Below are positions 35,179 to 43,681 of a stretch of DNA of 64,000 nucleotides, piece after piece; the first letter of the stretch is position 1, and each line of letters starts with the position of its first letter. This DNA is from Leeuwenhoekiella blandensis MED217 (lineage in GTDB: Bacteria; Bacteroidota; Bacteroidia; Flavobacteriales; Flavobacteriaceae). The notes beneath the pieces are model-generated. The model saw only the letters and a program-made list of their open reading frames with translations. It was not told the DNA's origin and made no database searches. The stretch lies in NCBI RefSeq assembly GCF_000152985.1, contig NZ_CH672395.1, positions 3,065,195-3,129,194 of the forward strand, written 5' to 3'. The position numbers were made by a program, and so were the translations under genes.

Positions 35179-36690
35179 CTATTCGTCTTTTTTGATAAAA
35201 ATGTAATCCCGTAACTCCGACTGGCGTAAGCCTTCGATCAATTCTGCTACGGTGAGCGCATTTAATTTTGCTCCGTCGTGACTCGTGTGCGTATGATCAT
35301 CCGGGAAAAACTCAGCTACTTTTTCTTTACCCATAGCTTCGTATTTCTGAGCTACCGCTTCATTTAGATTTAAGAAATGTCCGCCGGCCTGATCTACTGC
35401 TTCTTTAGCCCATTTCACATAGGATTCGGTTGGGCGTTCCACCTTTCCGTTAGGCCATTCGTTACGCGGAATCATACTCAATACGATTGGTGTAGCTCCG
35501 GCTGCTTCGGTCTCTTTGATGTATTGTTTCATATACCAGCCGTAGGTATGCACGGTTTCGATACCTGTACTATCGCGCTGGACGTCTTGAGTTTCATCAC
35601 CCATCCCTTTTAGAGAACCCCGATATTTAGGCTGATCTACACGCCCGCCATCATTATGCCCAAATTGCATCAACACAAAATCTCCGGGTTCTAAACGCTC
35701 TTTCACTTCATCCCAAAGCCCTTCGTATCTAAAAGTACGGCTGCTTCTTCCGCCTCGCGCTTTATTATAAACGGTCATTCTGGTCGTGTCTACATGCTGT
35801 GAAAAATACACACCCCAACCTACTTTACCGTCCTGGCCGTTGCTGGCCACTGTAGAATCTCCGATGATGAACAAATTGCGCTTTCGCGGAAGCGTGATCT
35901 CAGGATTTTCAAGCACATATTCTTTTAACGAATTATCACTTTCCTGAAGTCCTTCTGCGATCAAAGAAGCTGCTAAAACCGCTCCTTTAGCCGAAGTATG
36001 CGTGTGGTCCCGCTTGTAAAAAAGGTTTCCGGTTACTGCATCTTCACCTTGAGCTTCCATTGCAGAAGCCATTTTATCATTAAGATTGATGAAAGTTACT
36101 CCCTCTTCTTCAGCGATTTGTTTTGCCCAACCGCCATAGCTTTTATCATTACGCGGTACTTGACCATCCTTCCAGTCATTGCGCGGAATTGGCGCCATAA
36201 CTACAGGAATAGCTCCTTTAGCCTTTGCTTCGGTAACCACTTTACGAATGTACCAGCCATAACTGTGTACAACTTCATGCTCACCGGTAAGCATATTGTC
36301 TATTTCTTCAGTTTCTTCGCCGGTTCCTTTGATGGTTCCGCGTGCGCGAGAATCATCATTAAGCGCTCCGCTATCGTTATGTCCAAACTGAATCAACACA
36401 TAGTCACCTTTTTGTAAACTGTCTAACACCGGCTGCCAAAGCCCTTTGCTTTGAAAGGTACGACTGCTCGTCCCACCCAAAGCGTGATTTGCTACCTTAA
36501 CTTTTGTGGTATCTAAAAACTGACCAATAAAATCGCCCCAGCCCCAAAGACCGCCATCTCCTTTACCGCTTCCATTTTTAACTGTAGAATCACCCACGCA
36601 ATACACGGTAGGTTGTTGCGCTTGCGCAGTGTCACAACTCGTAAAAAGTACTGCTGAAAAAAGCACTAAAAATGCTGAAAGTATTCTCAT
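35179..36690 (-). CDS. Tandem-domain rhamnogalacturonan acetylesterase (two CE12-type SGNH domains)
   Basis: This 503-residue lipoprotein (lipobox ending at Cys19, LFTSC) contains two consecutive SGNH esterase domains of the CE12/rhamnogalacturonan acetylesterase type. Domain 1 (about 28-250) has GDST with Ser35, FGHND with Asn105, and DHTHTS with Asp228 and His231. Domain 2 (about 270-500) has IGDST with Ser279, FGHND with Asn346, and a DDHTHTS block near the end. Both catalytic sets look complete. CE12 enzymes remove acetyl groups from galacturonic acid in RG-I so that lyases and hydrolases can act. It is the last gene of a four-gene operon, 8 nt after the GH2 gene. The internal duplication is unusual, as most members have one domain. 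Confidence 0.9.
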   Translation of the reverse strand: MRILSAFLVLFSAVLFTSCDTAQAQQPTVYCVGDSTVKNGSGKGDGGLWGWGDFIGQFLDTTKVKVANHALGGTSSRTFQSKGLWQPVLDSLQKGDYVLIQFGHNDSGALNDDSRARGTIKGTGEETEEIDNMLTGEHEVVHSYGWYIRKVVTEAKAKGAIPVVMAPIPRNDWKDGQVPRNDKSYGGWAKQIAEEEGVTFINLNDKMASAMEAQGEDAVTGNLFYKRDHTHTSAKGAVLAASLIAEGLQESDNSLKEYVLENPEITLPRKRNLFIIGDSTVASNGQDGKVGWGVYFSQHVDTTRMTVYNKARGGRSSRTFRYEGLWDEVKERLEPGDFVLMQFGHNDGGRVDQPKYRGSLKGMGDETQDVQRDSTGIETVHTYGWYMKQYIKETEAAGATPIVLSMIPRNEWPNGKVERPTESYVKWAKEAVDQAGGHFLNLNEAVAQKYEAMGKEKVAEFFPDDHTHTSHDGAKLNALTVAELIEGLRQSELRDYIFIKKDE

Positions 36691-36698
36691 ATCTATAA

Positions 36699-39560
36699 TT
36701 ATTTAAAGTCTACATCTGTTCTAAAGTCAAACCAAAGTTTCATCGAGATCCCGTCGTCACCACTTTTGATCCTAATATTTGAAGGCTGACTGCTAGGACC
36801 TTGTTGCGATAAAGGTTTAAAGGCACGTTGCCCCGGAATCTCATACATAAAAGAGATATTCCCCGGAGGAAATGAAGGCTGAAAATGACTGCCTCTAAAT
36901 CCGTTTTGAGCTTCATCTGGTGTAAATAAACGCAAGAATAATTTATCGCTCTCGCTAAACACCTTAAAGCTATTGTCTCCTGCCTGAAGATTTCCAGCAA
37001 GGAAATTTGCATAAAACCCTTTAAACTCCGGGTAAATCATATTTTCAAAACTCTCTCCTGTAATGGTAGTGTTGTATTCTTTTTCCCAGATACCGTACTC
37101 AATACCTTGTAAGCGATTACGCCACGTGTGATAAGGCCCGCGACCAAATAGTGTTATGCCTTCAACGCCTTCTTCAGGAAAGTCAAAGGTGATCCCAAAT
37201 TTGTCGATATCGCCTTCATAAAATGCCCCGTCAAAACCACTGTTGCGACCTGCATTTTTAAGTGCAATCATTTCCATATGTACACGGCCATCAGGATACA
37301 TCGTCCAGGTAATGTGATCTATCCCACCGTTATAATCTATTCGGCAAACTGCATTCTTATCCTCCTGGGTTAAGGTAACCTTTTCTACTTCAGCTTTCAT
37401 CCCAATGGGTTTGGGACCGTTTACAAAAGGAATATTCCTTTTTTGGCTGTTTACTTCTGTGATATACCCTGTTTTGGTATTCAGTTTTAAGGTGACTTTT
37501 TCACTTTTTAAAGTAACCAGATTTTCTTCTTGTGTAGCTTTCGCCGATTTCTTAACCGCTTCTTGATAGATCAACTTATCAGCAAAATAATCTGCTTTAT
37601 GTATCGCCCAAGTCCAGGTATAAATCTCACGCCCATGCTGATCTGTTGCTGTAATTTCAAGCCAATCTCCTTTAAAGAAATCCGCTGCTACCGGCATTGT
37701 GATCTTTCGGGTTTCTCCGGGTACGGCATCCGGAAGATCGATCGCTCCAGAAGTTACAACCGTCGCCTTGGTATTGGGATTGTACATTGTTTCGGCTCCG
37801 GCTTCCATCACCCGATAATCCATTTTCACCGTATTCAGGTTGGTAAATAAATACGCATTGGTGACAAGGAAACTTCCGTCAAAGGTTTCTGTGATTGCTT
37901 TCGGTTTAAATTGTACAGGTGCCCAAACTTCTTTCACCGTATAAAAACTGCCTTCTTTCTCCCGATGCGGACCTAAAACACCATCGGAAGCAAGGTTGCC
38001 TTTGGAGTCAAATTTCTCTTCGCCGGTCCAGTCGGTTCTCAGCACAGCTTCATCGCTATATACCCACATAAATCCCCCGGCAAACAACGGACTTTCACTA
38101 TAATGTTCCCAGAAATCTTTGAGTCCCGCTCCTATCCCGTTGTCATAAGTTCCGTGCATAAATTCGGTAGGAAAAAACACATTCTCTCCACTTCCAAAGC
38201 GATGCACACCGGTTAGATAGGTTGGATAATGATGCGTGTCCCAACCGTTATAATCAGACCACGGATGGATTACAATTCGGTTTTGCGGGTCGTGTTGTTG
38301 AAAGTCGTCGTCCAGTTCGTAGTTCCATCCGCCTTCATTTCCCTGATCCCAAATGATCACCGAAGGATGGTTTACATCACGATCTACCATTTCTTGAACC
38401 AATTGCGTTCCTGTTTTGGTATCGTACCCATTCTGCCAACCGGCGAGTTCGTCGAGCACAAAAAGTCCTAAAGAATCACAGGCTGCCAGAAAATGATCAT
38501 CAGGCGGATAATGGAAACGCACTGCGTTCATATTCATATCCTTGATCAGGTTTACATCCATCACGCTGATGCGTTTACTGGTACTGCGGCCACCTTCCGG
38601 CCAAAAGCTGTGACGGTTAATTCCTTTCATCACGATCTTGGTTCCGTTCAGGTAAATACCGTCACGTTTTCTAAAATCTAAGGTTCTAAAACCAATGCGT
38701 TCTGAAACTTCATGCACGGTTTTCCCATTTTTTTGTAATTCCAGTTTCAGCGTATATAAATTAGGATTTTCAGGATCCCAAAGTTTTACGTCGCTCCATT
38801 GTGTAGCGATGGTTTGCTCTGTTTCGGCAGTTAGGTCAATGGTTTTTACCTCAAAAGTTTCATTCCCTTCTAACGGATGCAACGAGGCAAGGATTTTTAG
38901 ATTTTCTGAAGGATTCACCAAATCGACAACAGCTTTTAGACTGCCATCCATTTGCGCATCAACTGCAATATGATCAATATGTGTTTGTGGTTTTACCTCG
39001 AGCCAAACCGGGCGATAAATCCCGCCAAACAGCCACCAATCGGCCTTTCGCTCTGCGTTATTAACGCTTCCAATTTCTGAGTGTTTCCAAACGTGAACCT
39101 CTAAGATATTCTCTTCTCCAAACTTCAGAAACTCTGTAATATCATATTCAAACTCATAGAAACCTCCGTGATGTTTAGGTCCCACGACTTCTCCATTCAC
39201 TTTCACTTCGGTATCGGTCATCACACCTCCAAAATGAATAGTAACAAGCTGTCCTTTTGCTGAAGCCGGCATTTCAAAATCAAGCTTATAAAAACCTTCT
39301 TCTTTACTCGGTTCATCTTGCTCCAATTCTTTATACCACCTACCGTAAGTATACTCACCAAACCCTTGTAATTCCCATTGTGAGGGAACTTCTATGGTAG
39401 ACCATTTACCGCTGTTATTACCTTCAGAAACTTTAAAATCCCAGGTTTTAGGATGTTCAAAATCGGGACCCGAAAGCATTATTTTATCGGTTTGCTGAGC
39501 AAAAACAAAGGTGCTCGTCGCCAGTAAAAAGATAGAAAATAAGCGTGTTTTTAAATTCAT
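36699..39560 (-). CDS. GH2 beta-galactosidase-like glycoside hydrolase
   Basis: This 953-residue secreted GH2 (signal peptide 1-21) has an N-terminal jelly-roll (~35-195), Ig-like domain, TIM barrel (~295-570), and a C-terminal domain resembling beta-galactosidase small-chain domains (~690-950; MYPDGRVHMEM, LFGRGPYHTWRNRLQG). The acid/base is Glu409 in DQGNEGG. Glu466 in FFPTEF is the nucleophile candidate. The length and the domain 5-like C-terminus fit large beta-galactosidases. It is flanked by RG acetylesterases in one operon (18 nt and 8 nt spacers), which suggests trimming of galactan or other side chains on RG-I. The exact sugar is not determined. Confidence 0.92.
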   Translation of the reverse strand: MNLKTRLFSIFLLATSTFVFAQQTDKIMLSGPDFEHPKTWDFKVSEGNNSGKWSTIEVPSQWELQGFGEYTYGRWYKELEQDEPSKEEGFYKLDFEMPASAKGQLVTIHFGGVMTDTEVKVNGEVVGPKHHGGFYEFEYDITEFLKFGEENILEVHVWKHSEIGSVNNAERKADWWLFGGIYRPVWLEVKPQTHIDHIAVDAQMDGSLKAVVDLVNPSENLKILASLHPLEGNETFEVKTIDLTAETEQTIATQWSDVKLWDPENPNLYTLKLELQKNGKTVHEVSERIGFRTLDFRKRDGIYLNGTKIVMKGINRHSFWPEGGRSTSKRISVMDVNLIKDMNMNAVRFHYPPDDHFLAACDSLGLFVLDELAGWQNGYDTKTGTQLVQEMVDRDVNHPSVIIWDQGNEGGWNYELDDDFQQHDPQNRIVIHPWSDYNGWDTHHYPTYLTGVHRFGSGENVFFPTEFMHGTYDNGIGAGLKDFWEHYSESPLFAGGFMWVYSDEAVLRTDWTGEEKFDSKGNLASDGVLGPHREKEGSFYTVKEVWAPVQFKPKAITETFDGSFLVTNAYLFTNLNTVKMDYRVMEAGAETMYNPNTKATVVTSGAIDLPDAVPGETRKITMPVAADFFKGDWLEITATDQHGREIYTWTWAIHKADYFADKLIYQEAVKKSAKATQEENLVTLKSEKVTLKLNTKTGYITEVNSQKRNIPFVNGPKPIGMKAEVEKVTLTQEDKNAVCRIDYNGGIDHITWTMYPDGRVHMEMIALKNAGRNSGFDGAFYEGDIDKFGITFDFPEEGVEGITLFGRGPYHTWRNRLQGIEYGIWEKEYNTTITGESFENMIYPEFKGFYANFLAGNLQAGDNSFKVFSESDKLFLRLFTPDEAQNGFRGSHFQPSFPPGNISFMYEIPGQRAFKPLSQQGPSSQPSNIRIKSGDDGISMKLWFDFRTDVDFK

Positions 39561-39578
39561 AAAGTGGTTATTAGATTT

Positions 39579-40868
39579 TTAATTTCCGTCAGGTTTTAAA
39601 GCTTCAAACAAGCTGCTGAAGGGTATGGTATACGTTTCTGGACTGTTGGGTCTTTTAGGATTGTATTTTGGGGTATCTTCTGCGATATAATTTTTCAATT
39701 CTGAATCACTCGCTCTTAGTCCACTCACAACCGCAAGGGCAACTTCATTAGCGCCAAAATTGCTAAAATGCGTATTATCTTCAAGTTCATCACTTTGCCC
39801 CGGAAACATATTTGCAGCATACTGTACAAAGGCTTTTCTAGATAATTGTGGCCCCCAGGATTCATACATTTTGGTGGTCATTTTTGTAAGATCTATCAAC
39901 GTGACCGCTTCCTTTTTGGCTACTTTTCGCATAGCATCGGGAAATTCGCCGTGCGTAGGCGCTAATTCTTTACCGTCAAAAGCTCTGCGCTGTGTGGGTG
40001 TGATAAGTATAGGAATACCTCCTTTTTCTTTAATGCGCTGAATAAAATCGGTCATTATTTCGGTATAAAGACCATAGGCACCACCACCCTCGCCCTTGAT
40101 CTTTTCATCATTATGACCAAACTCGATGATCACAAAATCATCAGCTTTCAACTGGCTCAAGACCTTATCGATTCGACTTCCTCTAAAAGATGCCAGTGAA
40201 GCACCCGAAGAAGCTTGATTGGCAACAGCGATCTCCTCGTTTAAATAGGCCGTTATAAATTGCCCCCAAGATGCCCAAGGCTCCAGATCTTGATCTGTCA
40301 CGGTAGAATCTCCTACCAAAAATAAAGTTCTGGCATCTGCACTTTCAATAGTAACAGACTGTACCGTACTTGTTCCCAAAAACTCTAAAGTGAGTTTGTG
40401 ATCCCAATCTAATTTTACGAGTTCGCGGTCTTTCAGTTTTACTTTCTTCCCGGTTTCAATGATCGGGTTAAAAGCACTTACGATAAACGACTGCGTAACC
40501 TCATCTTTAGTAGTTATCTGTTCCTGCGGAATAAATAAGCGCTTAGATTCTGCTTTTACCGTCATTTCGGTATTTTTTCCTGATAAAGTTACGGTAACCT
40601 TATAATTTCCTTCAGGAAGAGCTACCGAAAAGTAAACAGGAATACCCGCTGTAAAACCTTGCTCCTGCATAGCTACGCGATAGGCGGTACCAAAATCAAA
40701 GCCATAGCGCATATCTGAATTAAAGGGCAAAGCCGTTCCTACATAAGTTGCTTCAGGCAGGTGTTGCTCTTGGCCAAAATCAAAAACCTTTTTGATCTGT
40801 TGTGCCTGTACGTTTATTTGTAAACTCAAGAACACCATTACTATAAGGAACCTGTTTATCTTTTTCAT
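39579..40868 (-). CDS. Rhamnogalacturonan acetylesterase (CE12-type) with N-terminal beta-sandwich
   Basis: This is a 429-residue secreted enzyme with a signal peptide (1-22). Residues ~25-175 form a beta-sandwich (FDFGQ, GNYKVTVTLSG, LTLEFLG), probably a carbohydrate-binding or structural module common in this subfamily. The SGNH domain (181-429) carries GDST with Ser188, FGHND with Asn253, and a C-terminal DNTHFSNFGA with the Asp/His pair. It probably deacetylates RG-I in the periplasm. It is second in the operon, 3 nt after the sialate-O-acetylesterase-like gene, and only distantly similar to the tandem enzyme downstream, so three different acetylesterases are made from one transcript. Confidence 0.9.
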   Translation of the reverse strand: MKKINRFLIVMVFLSLQINVQAQQIKKVFDFGQEQHLPEATYVGTALPFNSDMRYGFDFGTAYRVAMQEQGFTAGIPVYFSVALPEGNYKVTVTLSGKNTEMTVKAESKRLFIPQEQITTKDEVTQSFIVSAFNPIIETGKKVKLKDRELVKLDWDHKLTLEFLGTSTVQSVTIESADARTLFLVGDSTVTDQDLEPWASWGQFITAYLNEEIAVANQASSGASLASFRGSRIDKVLSQLKADDFVIIEFGHNDEKIKGEGGGAYGLYTEIMTDFIQRIKEKGGIPILITPTQRRAFDGKELAPTHGEFPDAMRKVAKKEAVTLIDLTKMTTKMYESWGPQLSRKAFVQYAANMFPGQSDELEDNTHFSNFGANEVALAVVSGLRASDSELKNYIAEDTPKYNPKRPNSPETYTIPFSSLFEALKPDGN

Positions 40869-40871
40869 CTT

Positions 40872-42386
40872 TTATAATTTATGCATTGTAGGCTGCGGCC
40901 AATCATCTGTTCTATAGGGTGATGCCGGTAAATCGTGAGCATTAAACAAAAGTACTTCAGGGCTGTTTTTCCAACCGAACCTCACAGCCTTAGGTTGCTC
41001 CACCGCTTTGCTAAAGACAACTAGATGATCATTTTCTATTTGCGCTTCGGCCTTATAAAAAACACCATCGGCACCTGCAATCTCAAGGTCTTTTAAGGCA
41101 TCTCCTTTAATATTCAGCCCATTACTGTGCTTAAAATAGATTTCGATCACTGCATCTTTGATCAAGTAATGATCATAAAGCGGGCCAGAAAACGCGATAT
41201 TCTTGGAGTAGGTATTGGCTAACGCCCAAGAGGCAAGCCGTTTACCTATAGGTTTTTTATTGCGGGGATGTATATCTTTTGGGTTGCCGTGATCTGCGCT
41301 TACGACCATTCCGCTATTTGGAATACGGTTTAAGGCCAGAAGTTGAGCTTCTCGTATTTCAGGAGTCTGCCCATGATGCGGTGCGATTTGCACATAGTAA
41401 AACGGAAAATCTCCTTGCTCCCACAGGTCTCGCCAATTTTTTACCATTGCCGGAAATAAACTGCGGTATTGATAGGCGCGATCTGCGTTGCTTTCGCCCT
41501 GATACCAAATAGCACCTTTAATTTTATAGTTCAAAAGCGGATGAATCATCGCATTATACAAGACGTAGGGAGCTTTATTTGCTTCTGCTTTTTTGGGTTT
41601 TTCAGGTGGCGTTGTCCCTGCTTGTTGTGCGCTATTGTACGCTGCTAAAGCTTGTTTATATGCGTGTTGCTTCAGCTCCTCTCTGTCTAAAATAGGCTGA
41701 AAATCTGGGTGCTGCTCCAACACCTCTTTTTGCATCCAGGATTCTACTTTTGTACCACCCCAAGACGAACTGATCAAACCTACAGGTACCTCAAGATCTT
41801 CAAGAAGATCACGCCCAAAAAAATAAGCTACAGCTGAAAAATCTGCAGCAGTTTCTGGAGTGCACTGTTGCCAATGTCCCTTAACATCAAGAAGCGGTTC
41901 TTGTGCTGCTGCAGTAGCCACTGTAAATAGTCTAAGATTGGGCAATTGAGCTTGAGCGATTTCCTTTTCAGAATCAATAATCCCGGTGCGCCAGGAGCTT
42001 CGTGCATCTTTCCCTAGAGGAAAAAACATATTAGACTGCCCTGAGCATAGCCAGACTTCTCCCAGCATCACGTCTTGCAATTCGATGCTATCTTCACCCG
42101 AAATTTTGATTGAATATGGTCCGCCAGCTGTAACCGTAGCCACATTTACAGACCAGTTTCCTGAATTATCTGCGGTGGCCTCCAACGCCTCTGCCTGCCA
42201 ACCAACCTGAATCTGGATTTTTTGGTTAGGAGCGCTCCATCCCCATAAGGTAACGTTTGCGTTCTGCTGCAAAACCATATGATCCCCAACTAATGCGGGA
42301 AGTCGCAGCTGTGCGCTAGCAAAACAGCAAATAAAAAAACAAGAAGCAACGAGTACAAGTCGTAATTTTTGGCAAAAATGCATCAT
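40872..42386 (-). CDS. Sialate O-acetylesterase-like (SASA) carbohydrate esterase
   Basis: This 504-residue secreted SGNH-superfamily esterase of the SASA/DUF303 family has a signal peptide ~1-26. An N-terminal beta-sandwich is followed by WLCSGQSNM (112-120, with the nucleophile Ser in GQSN), SWGGTKVESWM, and IWYQGESN. The C-terminal DIHPRNK contains the catalytic His region. Despite the family name, relatives act on acetylated plant or algal glycans, and the operon with two CE12-type esterases and GH2 points to acetylated RG-I. It is the first gene of the operon. The 18-bp box at 42433-42450 and a -7-like element lie just upstream. Confidence 0.9.
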   Translation of the reverse strand: MMHFCQKLRLVLVASCFFICCFASAQLRLPALVGDHMVLQQNANVTLWGWSAPNQKIQIQVGWQAEALEATADNSGNWSVNVATVTAGGPYSIKISGEDSIELQDVMLGEVWLCSGQSNMFFPLGKDARSSWRTGIIDSEKEIAQAQLPNLRLFTVATAAAQEPLLDVKGHWQQCTPETAADFSAVAYFFGRDLLEDLEVPVGLISSSWGGTKVESWMQKEVLEQHPDFQPILDREELKQHAYKQALAAYNSAQQAGTTPPEKPKKAEANKAPYVLYNAMIHPLLNYKIKGAIWYQGESNADRAYQYRSLFPAMVKNWRDLWEQGDFPFYYVQIAPHHGQTPEIREAQLLALNRIPNSGMVVSADHGNPKDIHPRNKKPIGKRLASWALANTYSKNIAFSGPLYDHYLIKDAVIEIYFKHSNGLNIKGDALKDLEIAGADGVFYKAEAQIENDHLVVFSKAVEQPKAVRFGWKNSPEVLLFNAHDLPASPYRTDDWPQPTMHKL

Positions 42387-42405
42387 ACAAATTGATAATT
42401 CTGCC

Positions 42406-42450
42406 TAAAAATACAATGCCCTTTTAAGTAAGGCATCCTGTACTGTTCTG
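42406..42450 (-). promoter_or_regulatory. Promoter and GntR-type box of the RG esterase/GH2 operon
   Basis: On the - strand CAGAACAGTACAGGATGC (42433-42450) is separated by exactly 19 nt from TATTTTTA (42406-42413), a one-mismatch -7 element. The same box, spacing and -7-like sequence occur before the rhamnose operon. The box occupies the place of the -33 element. Confidence 0.65.
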
Positions 42451-42484
42451 ATAAGCGTATTGATTACAGTTATTTAAAAACTAC

Positions 42485-43531
42485 TTATACCGAGTTGCGC
42501 TCGATATACTTAAAAACGTTCTTTACTTTTTCCTTTTTATTCTTGAGCACCATATAAGCAGCCGTCTCTCCCATTGCCTTAAAATCTGTACTGATCACCG
42601 TGATGCCAAGCAATTCTTTAAGCGGCGTTTCATTATAAGAGATCACGCCAACATCTTTACCCATAGTCAGGTTGCGCTCACGTATTTGACGCACCAGATT
42701 TACAAGATCCATTTCTTCAATAGTAATATAGACGTCTTTGCCTTCAAACTCCATATCTTCATAAATCTCGTTTAGAATTTCATATTCAAAATCATATTGC
42801 ATACAAAATTGTCTAAACCCGTGTAGAATGCGTCGTGGATAAGGATGACTGAGTTTCTCGGGATAAACCAATATCAGTTTTTCATACTTCTTTAGTTTCT
42901 CTTTCCCCTCGATCAAGGCATTGTAAATATCCTCCTTAAAATCTTGATAAATAGAACCGTAGTTCCCTTTTATCTCTGGTTTTGTATTGTCTACCATCAA
43001 CAATTGATCTTTGGGAATACGCTCGATCGCTTTTAAAACTTCAGGAGTAAAACTGACGTGATTAAAATCGTTATCCTTAAAATGAGGCATGATAACATAA
43101 TAGTTATACGCCCCCAGATTCTTCTCTATCGCATTCACAAACAACGACTCTTCACAATGATAGATGTATAGGTTAACGTGCGCATTAACGCCTAAGGTGT
43201 TCACAAAATGATTAAAGATCATCATCTTGTAAGAGCTGGGCTTGTTCACTAAAAAGAATACATTGATCTTAGAGATCAATTCGGTTTTTGCGGTGTAATA
43301 CCCTTTTCCTTTAACCGAAATAATCACCTTCCGCTCTTTAAGAATCTTATACGCTTTCTCTACCGTATCTCTACTCAAATAGGCAGACTCGCTCAATTCA
43401 TTAATCGATGGGATCTTCTCTCCTATTTTTAATTTCCCCTTGGCAACATCATCAATAATCGAATCAACAATTTGCTTGTATTTGGGTATACGGGAGTCTT
43501 CATTAATACTAATGTGAACATTTTGAGACAT
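42485..43531 (-). CDS. GntR-family transcriptional regulator with periplasmic-binding-like ligand domain
   Basis: This ~348-residue regulator has an N-terminal winged-helix GntR domain (IPKYKQIVDSIIDDVAKG, IPSINELSESAYLSRDTVEKAYKILKERK, GKGYY). A C-terminal type 1 periplasmic-binding-like sugar-sensing domain follows (LLMVDNTKPE, DVGVISYNETPLKELLGITVIST). The ATG at 43531 (MSQNVHIS) is preferred; the frame stays open to a TTG at 43576, but that extension is not like the family. The domain layout is that of FucR-type regulators of Bacteroidota sugar operons. It lies between the rhamnose operon and the RG esterase operon, and both have the same 18-bp box. The ligand is probably L-rhamnose or a rhamnose-derived metabolite. 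Confidence 0.88.
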   Translation of the reverse strand: MSQNVHISINEDSRIPKYKQIVDSIIDDVAKGKLKIGEKIPSINELSESAYLSRDTVEKAYKILKERKVIISVKGKGYYTAKTELISKINVFFLVNKPSSYKMMIFNHFVNTLGVNAHVNLYIYHCEESLFVNAIEKNLGAYNYYVIMPHFKDNDFNHVSFTPEVLKAIERIPKDQLLMVDNTKPEIKGNYGSIYQDFKEDIYNALIEGKEKLKKYEKLILVYPEKLSHPYPRRILHGFRQFCMQYDFEYEILNEIYEDMEFEGKDVYITIEEMDLVNLVRQIRERNLTMGKDVGVISYNETPLKELLGITVISTDFKAMGETAAYMVLKNKKEKVKNVFKYIERNSV

Positions 43532-43605
43532 AATGCGATAAGCGTGTGTTTGTTTGTGTTTTGTAAAACTAATCAAAAGATTAGCGTATTAAAAGATTTA
43601 TGTTG

Positions 43606-43650
43606 CAGTACAGCACAGGATGCTATCCTATTTGTTAACATCTATTTTTG
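43606..43650 (+). promoter_or_regulatory. Promoter and GntR-type box of the rhamnose operon
   Basis: CAGTACAGCACAGGATGC (43606-43623) is followed after exactly 19 nt by TATTTTTG (43643-43650), a full match to the TAnnTTTG -7 box. The ATG is 31 nt further on. The box is 16/18 identical to the one before the RG esterase operon and contains CAG at 5-bp intervals. Confidence 0.7.
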
Positions 43651-43681
43651 AAACAGATGCTTTAACCTTTACAAACTAAAA

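Noticed and set aside
42511-42524. AAAAACGTTCTTTAC resembling the operator flank near the end of the GntR gene
   Set aside because: The right arm is broken and it lies within coding sequence.
43532-43576. N-terminal extension of the GntR regulator to a TTG at 43576
   Set aside because: GntR proteins of this type start close to the HTH, and an ATG at 43531 gives the normal N-terminus.
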